Below the pieces are notes generated by a model that was not told the DNA's origin, did no database searches, and saw only the letters and a list, made by a program, of their open reading frames with translations. Positions 18,674-26,921 of a DNA stretch of 64,000 nucleotides are shown one piece after another. Within the stretch, counting starts at the first letter, position 1. Every line of letters starts with the position of its first letter. The position numbers were made by a program, and so were the translations under genes. Source of the stretch: a virus; the IMG/VR virus record IMGVR_UViG_3300045996_000464, positions 1 through 64,000 of that record; one strand, 5' to 3'.

Positions 18674-20673
18674 TGAGCCATAACCTCTACACTAAGCTGG
18701 GAGAGAGTTTTGATATCTCTCCCGCACAACTAATAGACTATCGTCAGAGCGGAAGCGCCTATCAGACGATCAAGCACTACAACATCAGGTCATTCCATTC
18801 TGATACGTTGACGCGCAATTTCACCCAGGACGACTATGACTTCTGGGAGAACTATCAGTACCAGGATTACTCTGTTGGTGAGCCACGATCTATCACTGGG
18901 CAGCAACTGATCAACCGCGACATGGCCAGCTTGAACACTCTTGACATGGGCGACATGGATGGTATGACCATGTTCCAGTTAGACTATGCTCAAACAGCTA
19001 CAGGAAACGAAGAATGGACAACCGGGGCGGGCATCACCTTGGGCAGAGACGCAGCCAACAGGTACGTCAACCGCTTGGCCGTCAGCCTTAGCGCCGCAGA
19101 GCTTAAGGAGGTATCGTCTTTCTATGAAGACGACATCCTGACGGGCATGGAAGGCGACTACAACATCGAGCTAACGCTGTACGACTTTTCAGGCACAGGA
19201 TTAGACCTGGCCAACTCTTGGCTTGACTTCTCGACTGACACTGGTTTCACGGCTGGCAACACGGCCAGCCTGCGGTTCTCCTTAACGACCACAAGCCTAG
19301 CTGCCGTCCCTGTTGGTACCGAAACAAAGGCTATCTGGTCGAGAAGCTCTTTAGCAGCAATCGACATGACTCAGATCAAGGCAGTGCGACTGCGACTCAA
19401 GGCAGGAGCTTCGCCGTTCACATTCATCACGAATGCGCTACGTGTGCTTCCGAATACCAGCCCGACATTGCCGCCCACAATGATCGACACCAAGCGAGGC
19501 ATCTTTGTCAAGGCTCCCTCTCGTGATGGCGTGTTGAGCGACACCGCCGAGGCACTCAAGTTCTTCGACAAGACGAAGCCACGTAACGTCAAGGTGTACG
19601 CACGCTTCAACTCAGGTCACAATCCAACAGGCGCTGACAACAAGATTACCCTGTCGGCTCGCAATGAGGGGACAGCATCCAACAGCTATGGGGTCAGTGC
19701 AGAGCTTACAGCACGAAACACCCAGAGTCGCTTGGCTATCACTGACTACACGGCCAGCGGAACTACCACCACATCATCTCCTATCAACACCAACATCCTA
19801 ACAGAGAACACAGACTACTTCATGGTGCTAGAGGTCACAGACACTGCCGCCAAAGCATCTATTAGGGCAGTAGATGGAATCAATGTTGGCGCTGAAGTTT
19901 ACTCTGTAACTGCCACAGTGACTCGACTGGATCGTGGCTATGTCGGCTGGAATCTAGCACCCTACAACCAGGACTTTACACTAGACTATGTACAAGCACA
20001 GGATGCTACGTTCGGCTCATTCGTAACGACCTCCTTCAACTCACTCTCATGGGTTGAAGGTGCATCCCTGTTCACAGATCAATCCCCACCTGCGGAGCTA
20101 CTAGAGGACGGTGGCGACCCAATTGCTTGGGGCGATGCAACTCTCACTCGACTGACATCGTATGATTCCATTACTCGCACAGGCACACTCAACCAAGGGG
20201 GCATCGTTTATGATGAGCCTGTGATGATGGGCACTGGCCGTCACGCTTATGTGCGTGGCCGCATCTGGCCTGAAGGTGGAGTTAATGGCACCTATCGCAT
20301 CGCGCTCGTAGACGAGTACGACTCTGTTAGCTTCCTGGCTCAGATCACTGATCTTCTACCTAACAGGTGGAATGATTTTGAAATTAGCTTCGTTGATGAA
20401 GTCTTTGTTGTGCCCCTATTTCTGCATATTCAACAGCAGGGATATCATGCTGATACGTTCCGCTTAAGTGAAGTGCGAATTGATCACAATGTCATTGCAT
20501 GGGAAGCAACCGCAGATGCTACGAATTGGCAGCCATTCTTGAACACGTTAAACGAGCCGTATGGTGCCATCCACTTTGGCACTCCTGGCAAGGCAATTAA
20601 GCTGCGCGCTACAGCCTACTCAGATAGAGCATGGATTTCGAATTACAAACTTGTGCCGCACTACAAATTGTGA
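18673..20673 (+). CDS. Tail fibre/receptor-binding protein
   Basis: 666-aa protein coupled to the previous gene (TAATG). Beta-rich; residues ~160-265 and ~270-450 look like two jelly-roll modules (second with Y-A-R-F-N-S-G and Y-V-G-W-N-L-A-P). The last ~200 residues form another beta domain ending H-F-G-T-P-G-K-A-I-K. Last gene of the structural run; a promoter for the helicase overlaps its 3' end. Confidence 0.65.
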   Translation: MSHNLYTKLGESFDISPAQLIDYRQSGSAYQTIKHYNIRSFHSDTLTRNFTQDDYDFWENYQYQDYSVGEPRSITGQQLINRDMASLNTLDMGDMDGMTMFQLDYAQTATGNEEWTTGAGITLGRDAANRYVNRLAVSLSAAELKEVSSFYEDDILTGMEGDYNIELTLYDFSGTGLDLANSWLDFSTDTGFTAGNTASLRFSLTTTSLAAVPVGTETKAIWSRSSLAAIDMTQIKAVRLRLKAGASPFTFITNALRVLPNTSPTLPPTMIDTKRGIFVKAPSRDGVLSDTAEALKFFDKTKPRNVKVYARFNSGHNPTGADNKITLSARNEGTASNSYGVSAELTARNTQSRLAITDYTASGTTTTSSPINTNILTENTDYFMVLEVTDTAAKASIRAVDGINVGAEVYSVTATVTRLDRGYVGWNLAPYNQDFTLDYVQAQDATFGSFVTTSFNSLSWVEGASLFTDQSPPAELLEDGGDPIAWGDATLTRLTSYDSITRTGTLNQGGIVYDEPVMMGTGRHAYVRGRIWPEGGVNGTYRIALVDEYDSVSFLAQITDLLPNRWNDFEISFVDEVFVVPLFLHIQQQGYHADTFRLSEVRIDHNVIAWEATADATNWQPFLNTLNEPYGAIHFGTPGKAIKLRATAYSDRAWISNYKLVPHYKL

Positions 20674-20679
20674 TAGAAT
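20651..20679 (+). promoter_or_regulatory. Promoter for the helicase gene
   Basis: TTGTGC, 17-base spacer, TAGAAT, overlapping the stop of the fibre gene. The predicted start of RNA (~20686) is just before AAAGG and the TTG start at 20705. Confidence 0.6.
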
Positions 20680-20704
20680 AGTAGTAGCGAAAGGTATACC
20701 TTAT

Positions 20705-22537
20705 TTGACCAAGATTTTACGGTGGGATGATTACCGTCCCACGTTCCTGAAAATGGAACAAGAGGCTCAAGCTCGTGCCCTGTTCCTGGAACCTCATCCA
20801 GACTACCCAGCCTATCTGCTGGTCAATTCCTTTGACCCGTTGTACGTGCATGCGCTGAAAGAGACTATCGGGGAGTATCGCGCAATCCACAAGCTGAAGC
20901 TGGATAAGCTGTTTGAGGCTGCTGACGAAGAAGGCTTCGGCCCAATTGTGTATGCAGGAAACCCCGACGACATCTTCGACTTCCTCAAGAGACTGGACGA
21001 TCCGTACCCTCACGACCTTTCCGTAACCTTGAAGCACTTTCAGTTGCGTGGGTACAACTACACCAAGAGTCTCGACAGCGCCATCATCAACTGGTCTACA
21101 GGTACAGGCAAGTCGGTCTATGCAGTGGCTCGCGCTAAGCATCTATTGCTAGATGGCGAGATTGACAAGGTGGTGGTTCTCTCCAAGAGCCACAACAAGA
21201 AGAACTGGCAGCGCACATTCGAACGTATCGGCGCACTACAAGCTGTGAGAGATGATGAGTGTGTTGGCTCCCCTAGCATGGCCCGTGAGCGTCGTGCGGA
21301 ATTGTACAAGGACAATGATATCTTCATCATCAACTACGAGAAGATGCGCTACCGTCCTGAGCGAGAGCCGCGTCAGACCTTAGTGGGTGGCAGGAAGCGC
21401 CCTGCCGCCTCAGGAGACGGCCAGGAGCTACAGGAGGCTCTTAGAGGCCAGCGTGTGCTTTGGGTATGGGATGAGATGCCCTCCAAGATGAAGAGCATGC
21501 AGACGGCCTGGTACAAGGGCGCACAGAAGCTGCTGAAGGTGACCAAGCACAACTACCAGATCGAGCTAACCGCTACGAAGGTTGAGCGTGACCCCGAGAA
21601 CGTCTACGTTTGCACCAAAATCTTGGACAAGAACATCTGGCCTAGCATTTCAACGTTCCGATCCCACTACGCCAAGTCGATGTCTAATTTCTCCCCATGG
21701 CAGGTTGCATCCTGGGACAAGAAGAAACTGCCCGAGATTGGCATGCGCCTCGCCCACATTACGCACGTGGCTGACAAGTACTCTGATCCTGAGATTCGGG
21801 ATGAGTTCCCTGTAGATCACTGGGAAGATGTGTTGATCGACATGTCGCCCCAAGACCGAAAGCTCTATGACCATGTGAAGCAGGCCACGCTTGAGGACAA
21901 GGAAGTGCTGACGTTCAACAAGTTGATCCCACTACAGCTAGTTTGCAATAATCCTCTTTTGTTAGAGTCTTCTGGCTCTGAGCTAGCGGCCCGGATTCTA
22001 CAAACGGAGCGCGTCACAGACGCTTACTGCAACAAGCTCTTGAAGTTGCGTGACATCCTCGATGAGATTGACAGCAAGGTGGTCATCTTCACCAAGTTTA
22101 CGAATCTCGGCACGAAGATGCTAATGCCTTATCTCGCGGCCTGGGGCCAGACGTTCGTCATCTATGACGGCAACGCTAACAAAAAGCAAGAAGCGCAAGA
22201 CAGGTTCCGTGAGGACGATAGGATCAAGATTTTCCTGTCATCCGATGCAGGCTCTGACTCCATCGATCTTGAGCAGGCCACCACGGTCATCAACTATGAC
22301 TTGCCAGATAATCACTCGACGCTCATTCAGCGCGTCAACAGGATCAGTCGCCTCACGTCCACGGCAGAGCATGTTTTCTACATGAACCTAATCATGGCCG
22401 ACACACTGGAAGAGAAGAAGCTTAAGCGCCTCCATGTTAAGCGGCAGTATGAAGAAGCTATTGATACCGACCTTGTAGAGCAGTCTGAGCTATTGACCGA
22501 GACGAACGTCGATTCAATCGACTGGCTTTTGGCCTAA
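20705..22537 (+). CDS. SNF2/DEAD-like helicase
   Basis: 610-aa superfamily 2 helicase. I chose TTG at 20705 because AAAGG and a promoter lie just upstream, inside the longer frame. Walker A S-T-G-T-G-K-S near residue 130, Walker B variant W-D-E-M near 255, motif III-like L-T-A-T, and C-terminal motifs I-F-L-S-S-D-A-G-S-D-S-I-D-L and Q-R-V-N-R-I-S-R. The C-terminal half matches RapA/SNF2-type helicases. Such phage proteins may remodel nucleoprotein or act in replication/recombination; the exact substrate is unknown. Confidence 0.85.
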   Translation: MTKILRWDDYRPTFLKMEQEAQARALFLEPHPDYPAYLLVNSFDPLYVHALKETIGEYRAIHKLKLDKLFEAADEEGFGPIVYAGNPDDIFDFLKRLDDPYPHDLSVTLKHFQLRGYNYTKSLDSAIINWSTGTGKSVYAVARAKHLLLDGEIDKVVVLSKSHNKKNWQRTFERIGALQAVRDDECVGSPSMARERRAELYKDNDIFIINYEKMRYRPEREPRQTLVGGRKRPAASGDGQELQEALRGQRVLWVWDEMPSKMKSMQTAWYKGAQKLLKVTKHNYQIELTATKVERDPENVYVCTKILDKNIWPSISTFRSHYAKSMSNFSPWQVASWDKKKLPEIGMRLAHITHVADKYSDPEIRDEFPVDHWEDVLIDMSPQDRKLYDHVKQATLEDKEVLTFNKLIPLQLVCNNPLLLESSGSELAARILQTERVTDAYCNKLLKLRDILDEIDSKVVIFTKFTNLGTKMLMPYLAAWGQTFVIYDGNANKKQEAQDRFREDDRIKIFLSSDAGSDSIDLEQATTVINYDLPDNHSTLIQRVNRISRLTSTAEHVFYMNLIMADTLEEKKLKRLHVKRQYEEAIDTDLVEQSELLTETNVDSIDWLLA

Positions 22538-22860
22538 ATGCGACCCGGCTTCCTTACCTTGTGGTTCGCTTCTGCATACGCCTTGCGTGTCTGTTCCATG
22601 ATAAGCTCGTAAGCCTCATCGTCTACGCCATTATGATCGGCGGCGATGCGCTCAATTTCCTTGATGGCTTGGATTATGACTGCCGGGTCAAGTATGCGCT
22701 TACTATCAATCGTTGTTTTCTCAGCGCTAACGCACTGGAAATCTTTGCAGCCGCACAAGTCATCTTGATAGTTGCAATGGCCAAACGGCTGATAACCAGC
22801 CAATTTCTCATGCAATGACCTAGAATGCCCGCAGTTGTCGCAGACCTGTTCTTTGATCAT
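22534..22860 (-). CDS. Cysteine-rich small protein
   Basis: 108-aa minus-strand protein. N-terminal half has CDNCGHSRSLHE and C-N-Y-Q-D-D-L-C-G-C, a likely zinc site; C-terminal half is helical. Its end overlaps the convergent helicase stop by 4 bases, and its ATG overlaps the stop of the upstream minus-strand gene. Function unknown. Confidence 0.65.
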   Translation of the reverse strand: MIKEQVCDNCGHSRSLHEKLAGYQPFGHCNYQDDLCGCKDFQCVSAEKTTIDSKRILDPAVIIQAIKEIERIAADHNGVDDEAYELIMEQTRKAYAEANHKVRKPGRI

Positions 22861-23024
22861 GTTCCAGGCAAAGCTCTAGAGGGCGAACGGTCGGTAGCTT
22901 CTTTGTGCCGCTTCACGGTAACTTCAACCTTCTTAGTGCCAAGAAGGTAGGTGATTTCAAGATCATCAATCTTGGCTATCTCAGCAGGCATGCCGAGAAA
23001 CGTTACCTTGTCTCCCTTTTTCAT
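22857..23024 (-). CDS. Small basic protein, unknown
   Basis: 55-aa protein (MKKGDKVTFLGMPAEI...), with a beta-strand N-terminus like SH3-type folds and a basic tail. GGAG lies upstream and both ends overlap neighbours by ATGA, a clear operon arrangement. Too short for most gene callers. Confidence 0.6.
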   Translation of the reverse strand: MKKGDKVTFLGMPAEIAKIDDLEITYLLGTKKVEVTVKRHKEATDRSPSRALPGT

Positions 23025-23452
23025 AGAAGCTGCATCCTCTCGGCCATCTCTTCGATCACTGACTCAGGAATCTGACGATCCTTGGGGCGCGTAGCATTAC
23101 GCGCGAAAGCTACCTCAAGTGGCACATCCACACGAATCACTTGAGTGTCGTAGCCGAAGACGTATGCGCCCATGAGGTAAGGTGAAACTGCCTCCTGGGT
23201 CAGGTTGGTGTTGTCGATGATGATGTTGTGCATGTTCCTACTCATCTCAAGGATCGCGCGCCTCTGGTTCCAGTTATGGGCCTCGGCGGTGCGGGTCTTG
23301 TCGTAGTCGTAGTAGCTAGGGTCACCCATGTACCAAAACTCGTCAGTGGAGAAGATGAGCGCGCCAGTGGCATCAGCCAAAGCCTTGGCGACGGTAGACT
23401 TGCCAGAGCCTGGAATGCCTTGCATGAGTGTTAGCGTCTTCTTGGTCATCAA
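23021..23452 (-). CDS. P-loop polynucleotide/nucleoside kinase
   Basis: 143-aa protein of the T4 polynucleotide-kinase/zeta-toxin type fold. Walker A G-I-P-G-S-G-K-S at residues 12-19, S-T-D-E-F-W (substrate-binding Asp), I-I-I-D-N-T-N-L, and a lid with R-N-A-T-R-P-K-D-R-Q-I-P. This matches the kinase domain of T4 Pnkp without the phosphatase domain. Given the tRNA array, a 5'-RNA kinase role in tRNA repair is possible, but no RNA ligase is seen here. Confidence 0.8.
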   Translation of the reverse strand: MMTKKTLTLMQGIPGSGKSTVAKALADATGALIFSTDEFWYMGDPSYYDYDKTRTAEAHNWNQRRAILEMSRNMHNIIIDNTNLTQEAVSPYLMGAYVFGYDTQVIRVDVPLEVAFARNATRPKDRQIPESVIEEMAERMQLL

Positions 23453-23751
23453 GCTTCTCCCGTAGAGCTTATCCCGCCCGCTCTACATTCACGACACAAT
23501 CCTTGGACAATCGAAACCTGCCCAGCACGACATGCGCTACAGTCGCCAATACTAGGTTCACTATCAAGTATAGCAGATACCCGCCCTTCCGTCTGTTCAG
23601 CAACATAACATGGAACACAAATATCCCATTTGACGCCATCAGCATCTTGGGCGCACTCTTCTGATGTTAGTGATTCAAAACAAAGGCAACAGAAAAGACA
23701 GTCATGTTCGGATGCTTTCTTGCCATGGAAGAGACATACAGGGTCAATCAT
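23449..23751 (-). CDS. Multi-cysteine zinc-binding protein
   Basis: 100-aa protein with several C-x2-C pairs (C-L-F-C-C-L-C, C-V-P-C, C-S-A-C, C-R-E-C), likely two or more zinc ribbons. Overlaps the kinase gene start by 4 bases. Function unknown; could mediate protein or nucleic-acid contacts. Confidence 0.6.
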   Translation of the reverse strand: MIDPVCLFHGKKASEHDCLFCCLCFESLTSEECAQDADGVKWDICVPCYVAEQTEGRVSAILDSEPSIGDCSACRAGQVSIVQGLCRECRAGGISSTGEA

Positions 23752-24251
23752 AGATAGCTCGCATCATCGTCGGGGTGAGCAAGAGGATCGTCGCTGTACC
23801 CATTGGCTTGTTCCGCGTCTACGCTGGAAGCCCCAACGCCCTGGCAAACGTCGCAGACCTGACGCTCGTGCAGGTGGCAATCGCAGGCAGCGTCCGGTGT
23901 GCTGGTCGCCCGGCGACGCTCTGCGCGCATCTCGAATGGGTCGAATGTCCGAGCGCCGTTTCTGTCCTCCGCGTCTACGCTGGAAGTACGGAGCGCGGCG
24001 AGAGCAGCGCGCACCACCTTTCCGGGCGGAAACTTGCCTGAGACGAGGTAGGGCGTCAGCAGTTTCTCTGCTGTTCGTAGCGCCTGTGCAGCGTCCGGTG
24101 TGCTGGTCTGCTCCCGAGCGAGCGCGTCTCCTGCGGCGAGCAAGCGTGCGAGTCCCTCGTCGTCGTGGCAGACCTCACCGTGATCGTTCACAACGGCTTC
24201 GCGTGCCGCGCTCCACTCGCGTAGCGTGTCCTGGGCGGGGGGAACGCGCAT
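23748..24251 (-). CDS. Repeat-containing GC-rich protein
   Basis: 167-aa protein with an internal duplication: T-S-T-P-D-A-A followed ~40 residues later by S-S-V-D-A-E, then the pair again. The DNA shows matching direct repeats (GCAGCGTCCGGTGTGCTGGT twice). Base composition is richer in G+C than neighbours, suggesting a different origin. C-terminal half has C-D-C-H-L-H...C-D-V-C. Function unknown. Confidence 0.6.
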   Translation of the reverse strand: MRVPPAQDTLREWSAAREAVVNDHGEVCHDDEGLARLLAAGDALAREQTSTPDAAQALRTAEKLLTPYLVSGKFPPGKVVRAALAALRTSSVDAEDRNGARTFDPFEMRAERRRATSTPDAACDCHLHERQVCDVCQGVGASSVDAEQANGYSDDPLAHPDDDASYL

Positions 24252-24373
24252 CAGGCGTCGTCCTTTTTCTCATACCCGAGTAACCGCGCCATCGGCTTGG
24301 CGAGCCAATACCATATGACGAGCCAGCCGGACGCAAAACCGCTCAGCCACACGAACACGTCATGCCAAGTCAT
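24251..24373 (-). CDS. Tiny membrane protein
   Basis: 40-aa protein with one transmembrane helix (V-W-L-S-G-F-A-S-G-W-L-V-I-W-Y-W) and a charged tail ending K-K-D-D-A. Starts and stops overlap its neighbours by TGATG/ATGA, so it is translated as part of the operon. Role unknown. Confidence 0.55.
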   Translation of the reverse strand: MTWHDVFVWLSGFASGWLVIWYWLAKPMARLLGYEKKDDA

Positions 24374-24572
24374 CGGCGTCTTTTTCCTTCACGACATTCG
24401 GCCAAGTAACTTCATAGTCCCACCGAGGATCAACGTGCCGCCCATCTGAGGTTTTGGCCCAGTGATTACTGCTGTGACCCTGTTCGCCCCGGCATCGGCG
24501 TGGCCCTTCGTCAAACTTATAGATGGGCGACAGGCTTTCACAGCGCGCTTTCGTGGATGAACCAGAAGTCAT
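24360..24572 (-). CDS. Small protein with leaderless start
   Basis: 70-aa protein with C and H residues (C-E-S-L, R-R-C-R-G-E-Q-G-H-S-S-N-H-W), a pattern seen in short phage zinc proteins; a similar C..H pattern occurs at the end of the RNase H protein at 53052. Its ATG lies 6 bases downstream of a TATACT box, implying a leaderless mRNA. Confidence 0.6.
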   Translation of the reverse strand: MTSGSSTKARCESLSPIYKFDEGPRRCRGEQGHSSNHWAKTSDGRHVDPRWDYEVTWPNVVKEKDADDLA

Positions 24573-24578
24573 AAATTC

Positions 24579-24607
24579 AGTATAGCAGCCCAGGTTGCAA
24601 CTGTCAA
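24579..24607 (-). promoter_or_regulatory. Minus-strand promoter, leaderless type
   Basis: Minus strand: TTGACA (24607-24602), 17-base spacer, TATACT (24584-24579), then 6 bases to ATG at 24572. Near-consensus; drives the lower half of the minus-strand block. Confidence 0.75.
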
Positions 24608-24608
24608 G

Positions 24609-24914
24609 CTATCTGCCAACTCGCTCTTTCTCCCACATCATGCCACATAGCACGGAGCGGAAGAGATAGCCCTGAAGCATATGAGGATCAACACCACCCT
24701 TGTTCTTGATGCTCTCGACAATCTCCTGTAGTCGCTCAGCGACATAGCGCTTCACGTCCTCCTGTTCCCAGTCCTTGAAGTCAAGATCGGGTGGCCAGAC
24801 ATAGCCATCACCCAATTCACTATCCCCAAGCAGACCTTGGGTTACGGCAACGTCAAGAGACTCGCTGTAGATTTCCCAGATGTCATTCAAAGGGTGCTGA
24901 TTATTCGTGTCCAT
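24609..24914 (-). CDS. Conserved-looking acidic protein, unknown
   Basis: 101-aa acidic, helical protein (MDTNNQHPLNDIWEIYSESL...). Overlaps the upstream minus-strand gene by 14 bases. No motif recognised. Confidence 0.6.
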   Translation of the reverse strand: MDTNNQHPLNDIWEIYSESLDVAVTQGLLGDSELGDGYVWPPDLDFKDWEQEDVKRYVAERLQEIVESIKNKGGVDPHMLQGYLFRSVLCGMMWEKERVGR

Positions 24915-25098
24915 CTCGCTTATTAGCTGGCGCTGATGACCCCTTTGATGTTAGCACGTCCCTGCCAACCTTCTTCATGGCACGGCGCTCAGAAGCAGGG
25001 ATGGCCATCATGTCTGTAATGGCTCGCTCAAGCTCACGTACACGCCGCTCAGCGACAAGCGCTCGCGTCTCCCAGGTATTTTCGCTAGGGATGTACAC
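24901..25098 (-). CDS. Small helical protein, unknown
   Basis: 65-aa protein with a heptad-like helix (A-E-R-R-V-R-E-L-E-R-A-I-T-D-M-M). Starts where the upstream gene stops. No motif recognised. Confidence 0.5.
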   Translation of the reverse strand: MYIPSENTWETRALVAERRVRELERAITDMMAIPASERRAMKKVGRDVLTSKGSSAPANKRDGHE

Positions 25099-25259
25099 TA
25101 CGGTAGCTCCGCTTGTTCGAAAAGGGCAAGGACACGATCTATTTCCGCATCCATCTCTTCTTGAGAAAGGATAACGGCAAAAGCATCCAATATAGACAGG
25201 TCATGCCCACGTTTGGCAGCTAGCTGCTTAAGCCTTTCGTACTTCTCTTCTCTGGTCAT
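25098..25259 (-). CDS. Small helical protein, unknown
   Basis: 53-aa protein. I use the inner ATG at 25259, which has GGAG upstream and overlaps the preceding stop (ATGA); a start at 25283 would extend it by 8 residues. Charged, two predicted helices. Confidence 0.55.
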   Translation of the reverse strand: MTREEKYERLKQLAAKRGHDLSILDAFAVILSQEEMDAEIDRVLALFEQAELP

Positions 25260-25615
25260 GGTAGCTCCGGTGCGTTGCGCCAACTGCCACCCTTAGAGCG
25301 CATGATCGGGGTGCCATCCTCGCGCTGCTGCCAGATCATGCCAGGATCAATGCCGACAATCTTGCAGGCGCGCACATAGTCAGGCCAGAGCTTCTTTGGA
25401 TTGCGAGGTTGCGCATAGCCACACAGGACGCACTTCTTGTGTGAAGCGCTAGACACGTGGCGATAAGTACTCTTGATGATCTTGCCAGCGGCATCCTCTT
25501 TCTCGTACTCAACCTCATGCCACCATGTGCCCTCAGTGGGCGGGTTCATCAATAGGCGACGGAGGTACTCTTCCTCAGTCTTGTTCTTCCACAGCTTGGG
25601 CTTACGCTTCGCCAC
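25256..25615 (-). CDS. Zinc-motif protein, unknown
   Basis: 119-aa basic protein from GTG at 25615, preceded by a perfect GGAGGT. A C-V-L-C-G-Y motif follows H-K-K; the C-terminus has D-Y-V-R-A-C-K-I-V-G-I-D-P, resembling DNA- or RNA-binding phage proteins. Function not assigned. Confidence 0.6.
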   Translation of the reverse strand: MAKRKPKLWKNKTEEEYLRRLLMNPPTEGTWWHEVEYEKEDAAGKIIKSTYRHVSSASHKKCVLCGYAQPRNPKKLWPDYVRACKIVGIDPGMIWQQREDGTPIMRSKGGSWRNAPELP

Positions 25616-25805
25616 TGTACCTCCGGTAAACGATTTGGGTCGAATGCTTCTGTTTCTCCCCTGGCTTACGAGCAAAGGAGTAACCGATATCGAAAATTTC
25701 ATCATGCTCGTCAAAAAGATCGAGCTTGGCCTGGACATTAGCCTGATGTTTAGTAGCATTACCGTCCGTCTCGACCACTATGACATAAAACTTGCTACTC
25801 ATCAT
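25602..25805 (-). CDS. Small protein, unknown, paralogue of next gene
   Basis: 67-aa protein of alternating beta segments (F-Y-V-I-V-V-E-T...I-V-Y-R-R-Y). Ending and layout resemble the neighbouring 25795-25977 product (I-I-Y-R-V-Y), so the two are probably paralogues. Function unknown. Confidence 0.55.
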   Translation of the reverse strand: MMSSKFYVIVVETDGNATKHQANVQAKLDLFDEHDEIFDIGYSFARKPGEKQKHSTQIVYRRYSGEA

Positions 25806-25977
25806 ATACCCTATAGATGATCAAGGTTGAATAGACACACTGGGCATTAGAAAGACTGATGCTATGCTTGACATCGAAAAGCTCCTTGGGTGGAACAATC
25901 TCAGCAAGCACAGCATTGACTCTTTCGTAATGAGGTTCTTCGTTGATCGTAACGATGTGTCTGGACTTGAGTGTCAC
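25795..25977 (-). CDS. Small protein with leaderless GTG start
   Basis: 60-aa protein, similar layout to the gene downstream. GTG start lies 6 bases from TATACT, so the transcript is likely leaderless. First gene of the minus-strand block. Confidence 0.55.
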   Translation of the reverse strand: MTLKSRHIVTINEEPHYERVNAVLAEIVPPKELFDVKHSISLSNAQCVYSTLIIYRVYDE

Positions 25978-25983
25978 CTATCC

Positions 25984-26012
25984 AGTATACCACATCTTCG
26001 TGTCACGCACAA
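25984..26012 (-). promoter_or_regulatory. Minus-strand promoter, leaderless type
   Basis: Minus strand: TTGTGC, 17-base spacer, TATACT, then 6 bases to GTG at 25977. It heads the minus-strand operon and lies back to back with a possible plus-strand promoter at 26027. Confidence 0.7.
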
Positions 26013-26202
26013 TTCTAATTCATCACTTGACATTTAGCTATTTATATGATATCACGCGCGGGCGCGCTAGTGGCAACCTATATAGGGTCTAATAGTTACT
26101 ACGTAGTAAGATTGAGATGTTAGGTGAGAGAAGAGAGATACCTAGTTTCGGCGGCTAGCGCCGAGTAATAATTGGACATGTTCAATCCAACAAAGAGGTA
26201 AA
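26013..26202. other. Divergent intergenic region
   Basis: About 190 bases between divergent genes. Holds TTGACA at 26027 with a weak -10 (TATCAC) 17 bases later, a CGCGCGGGCGCGC-like GC block and AT-rich stretches. Likely control region for the holin-like operon; no coding sequence seen. Confidence 0.45.
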
Positions 26203-26646
26203 ATGACTGGTCTACTATCAAACGCTGGTCGCTCATTCCTGCGAGCCTTCGCCGGTTCGTTGCTTGTTCTCCTTCCGGGAGTGCTGGCAGCGCCTGACGT
26301 GAACGCTATGCTAGGTCTAGCGGTTGCAGCACTAATCGCTTCGGTCGCCGCAGGCTTGAAGGCTCTTCAGGTCTTCGTTCCGCAGCTATCGTTCCAGAGC
26401 TTTGTGCCTGGATTCGCTGGTACGCTGTTGGACTCTGCCGCACGAGCGTTCCTTGGTGCATTCCTGATCCTAGCTCCGGGCGTCCTTGGCGCACCGAACC
26501 TAGATCAAGGCAAGGCACTTCTCACGGCTGCTCTGGTCGCAGGCGTCACCGCAGCAGTCCGCGCACTACAGGCATTCTTCACTACAGGCGAGCCTGTTGG
26601 TGAGGCTGGCTTCGACGTGCCGGATCGAAAGCGCTTGGGAGTCTAA
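26203..26646 (+). CDS. Duplicated holin-like membrane protein
   Basis: 147-aa protein made of two similar halves: R-S-F-L-R-A-F-A-G-S-L-L-V-L-L-P-G-V-L-A-A-P and R-A-F-L-G-A-F-L-I-L-A-P-G-V-L-G-A-P, each followed by an alanine-rich membrane helix and L-K/R-A-L-Q-x-F. Each half resembles the r1t-like holins of actinobacteriophages, so this looks like a fused tandem pair with four membrane segments. AGAGG upstream. It would open the membrane for lysis; no endolysin is adjacent in the window. Confidence 0.7.
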   Translation: MTGLLSNAGRSFLRAFAGSLLVLLPGVLAAPDVNAMLGLAVAALIASVAAGLKALQVFVPQLSFQSFVPGFAGTLLDSAARAFLGAFLILAPGVLGAPNLDQGKALLTAALVAGVTAAVRALQAFFTTGEPVGEAGFDVPDRKRLGV

Positions 26647-26796
26647 ATGGCTTTCGAGAAGACAGGACGTGAAGGTCTAGGCGACAACGCGCCCCAGGTT
26701 CCAAACCCGGACGCAGCGCCCGACGATTCGCTCTTGGGCGCACCTGACGACGAGCCAGTGCCGCACGGCAATGGACTCGACGCAGACGACGACTAA
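26647..26796 (+). CDS. Small acidic disordered protein
   Basis: 49-aa protein, rich in Asp and Pro (A-P-D-D-S-L-L-G-A-P-D-D-E), likely disordered. GGAG precedes ATG, 3 bases after the holin-like stop, so it is co-translated. Function unknown. Confidence 0.6.
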   Translation: MAFEKTGREGLGDNAPQVPNPDAAPDDSLLGAPDDEPVPHGNGLDADDD

Positions 26797-26833
26797 ATCT
26801 GCTACACTAAGTAGTACTTGGCAAGTCGGCGCA

Positions 26834-26853
26834 GGGCGGGAGCAATCCCGCCC
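26834..26853 (+). terminator. GC-rich hairpin, possible terminator
   Basis: GGGCGGGA-GCAA-TCCCGCCC, an 8-bp stem with a GCAA tetraloop. The following tract is TTGCTATT, so intrinsic termination would be weak. It sits between the holin operon and the next promoter. Confidence 0.55.
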
Positions 26854-26882
26854 TTGCTATTCACCCGAGTCTATGATATAAT
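26854..26882 (+). promoter_or_regulatory. Plus-strand promoter
   Basis: TTGCTA, 17-base spacer, TATAAT (26877-26882). Precedes the 26922 gene with a ~30-base leader that carries AAAGGGG. Confidence 0.7.
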
Positions 26883-26921
26883 GAATAGACAAGGGAAAGA
26901 AAGACGAAAGGGGATCGAAAC

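Noticed and set aside
23630-24283. Long plus-strand frame of 217 aa
   Set aside because: Shadow of the GC-rich minus-strand gene; no ribosome site, and residue composition is Arg-rich and unnatural.
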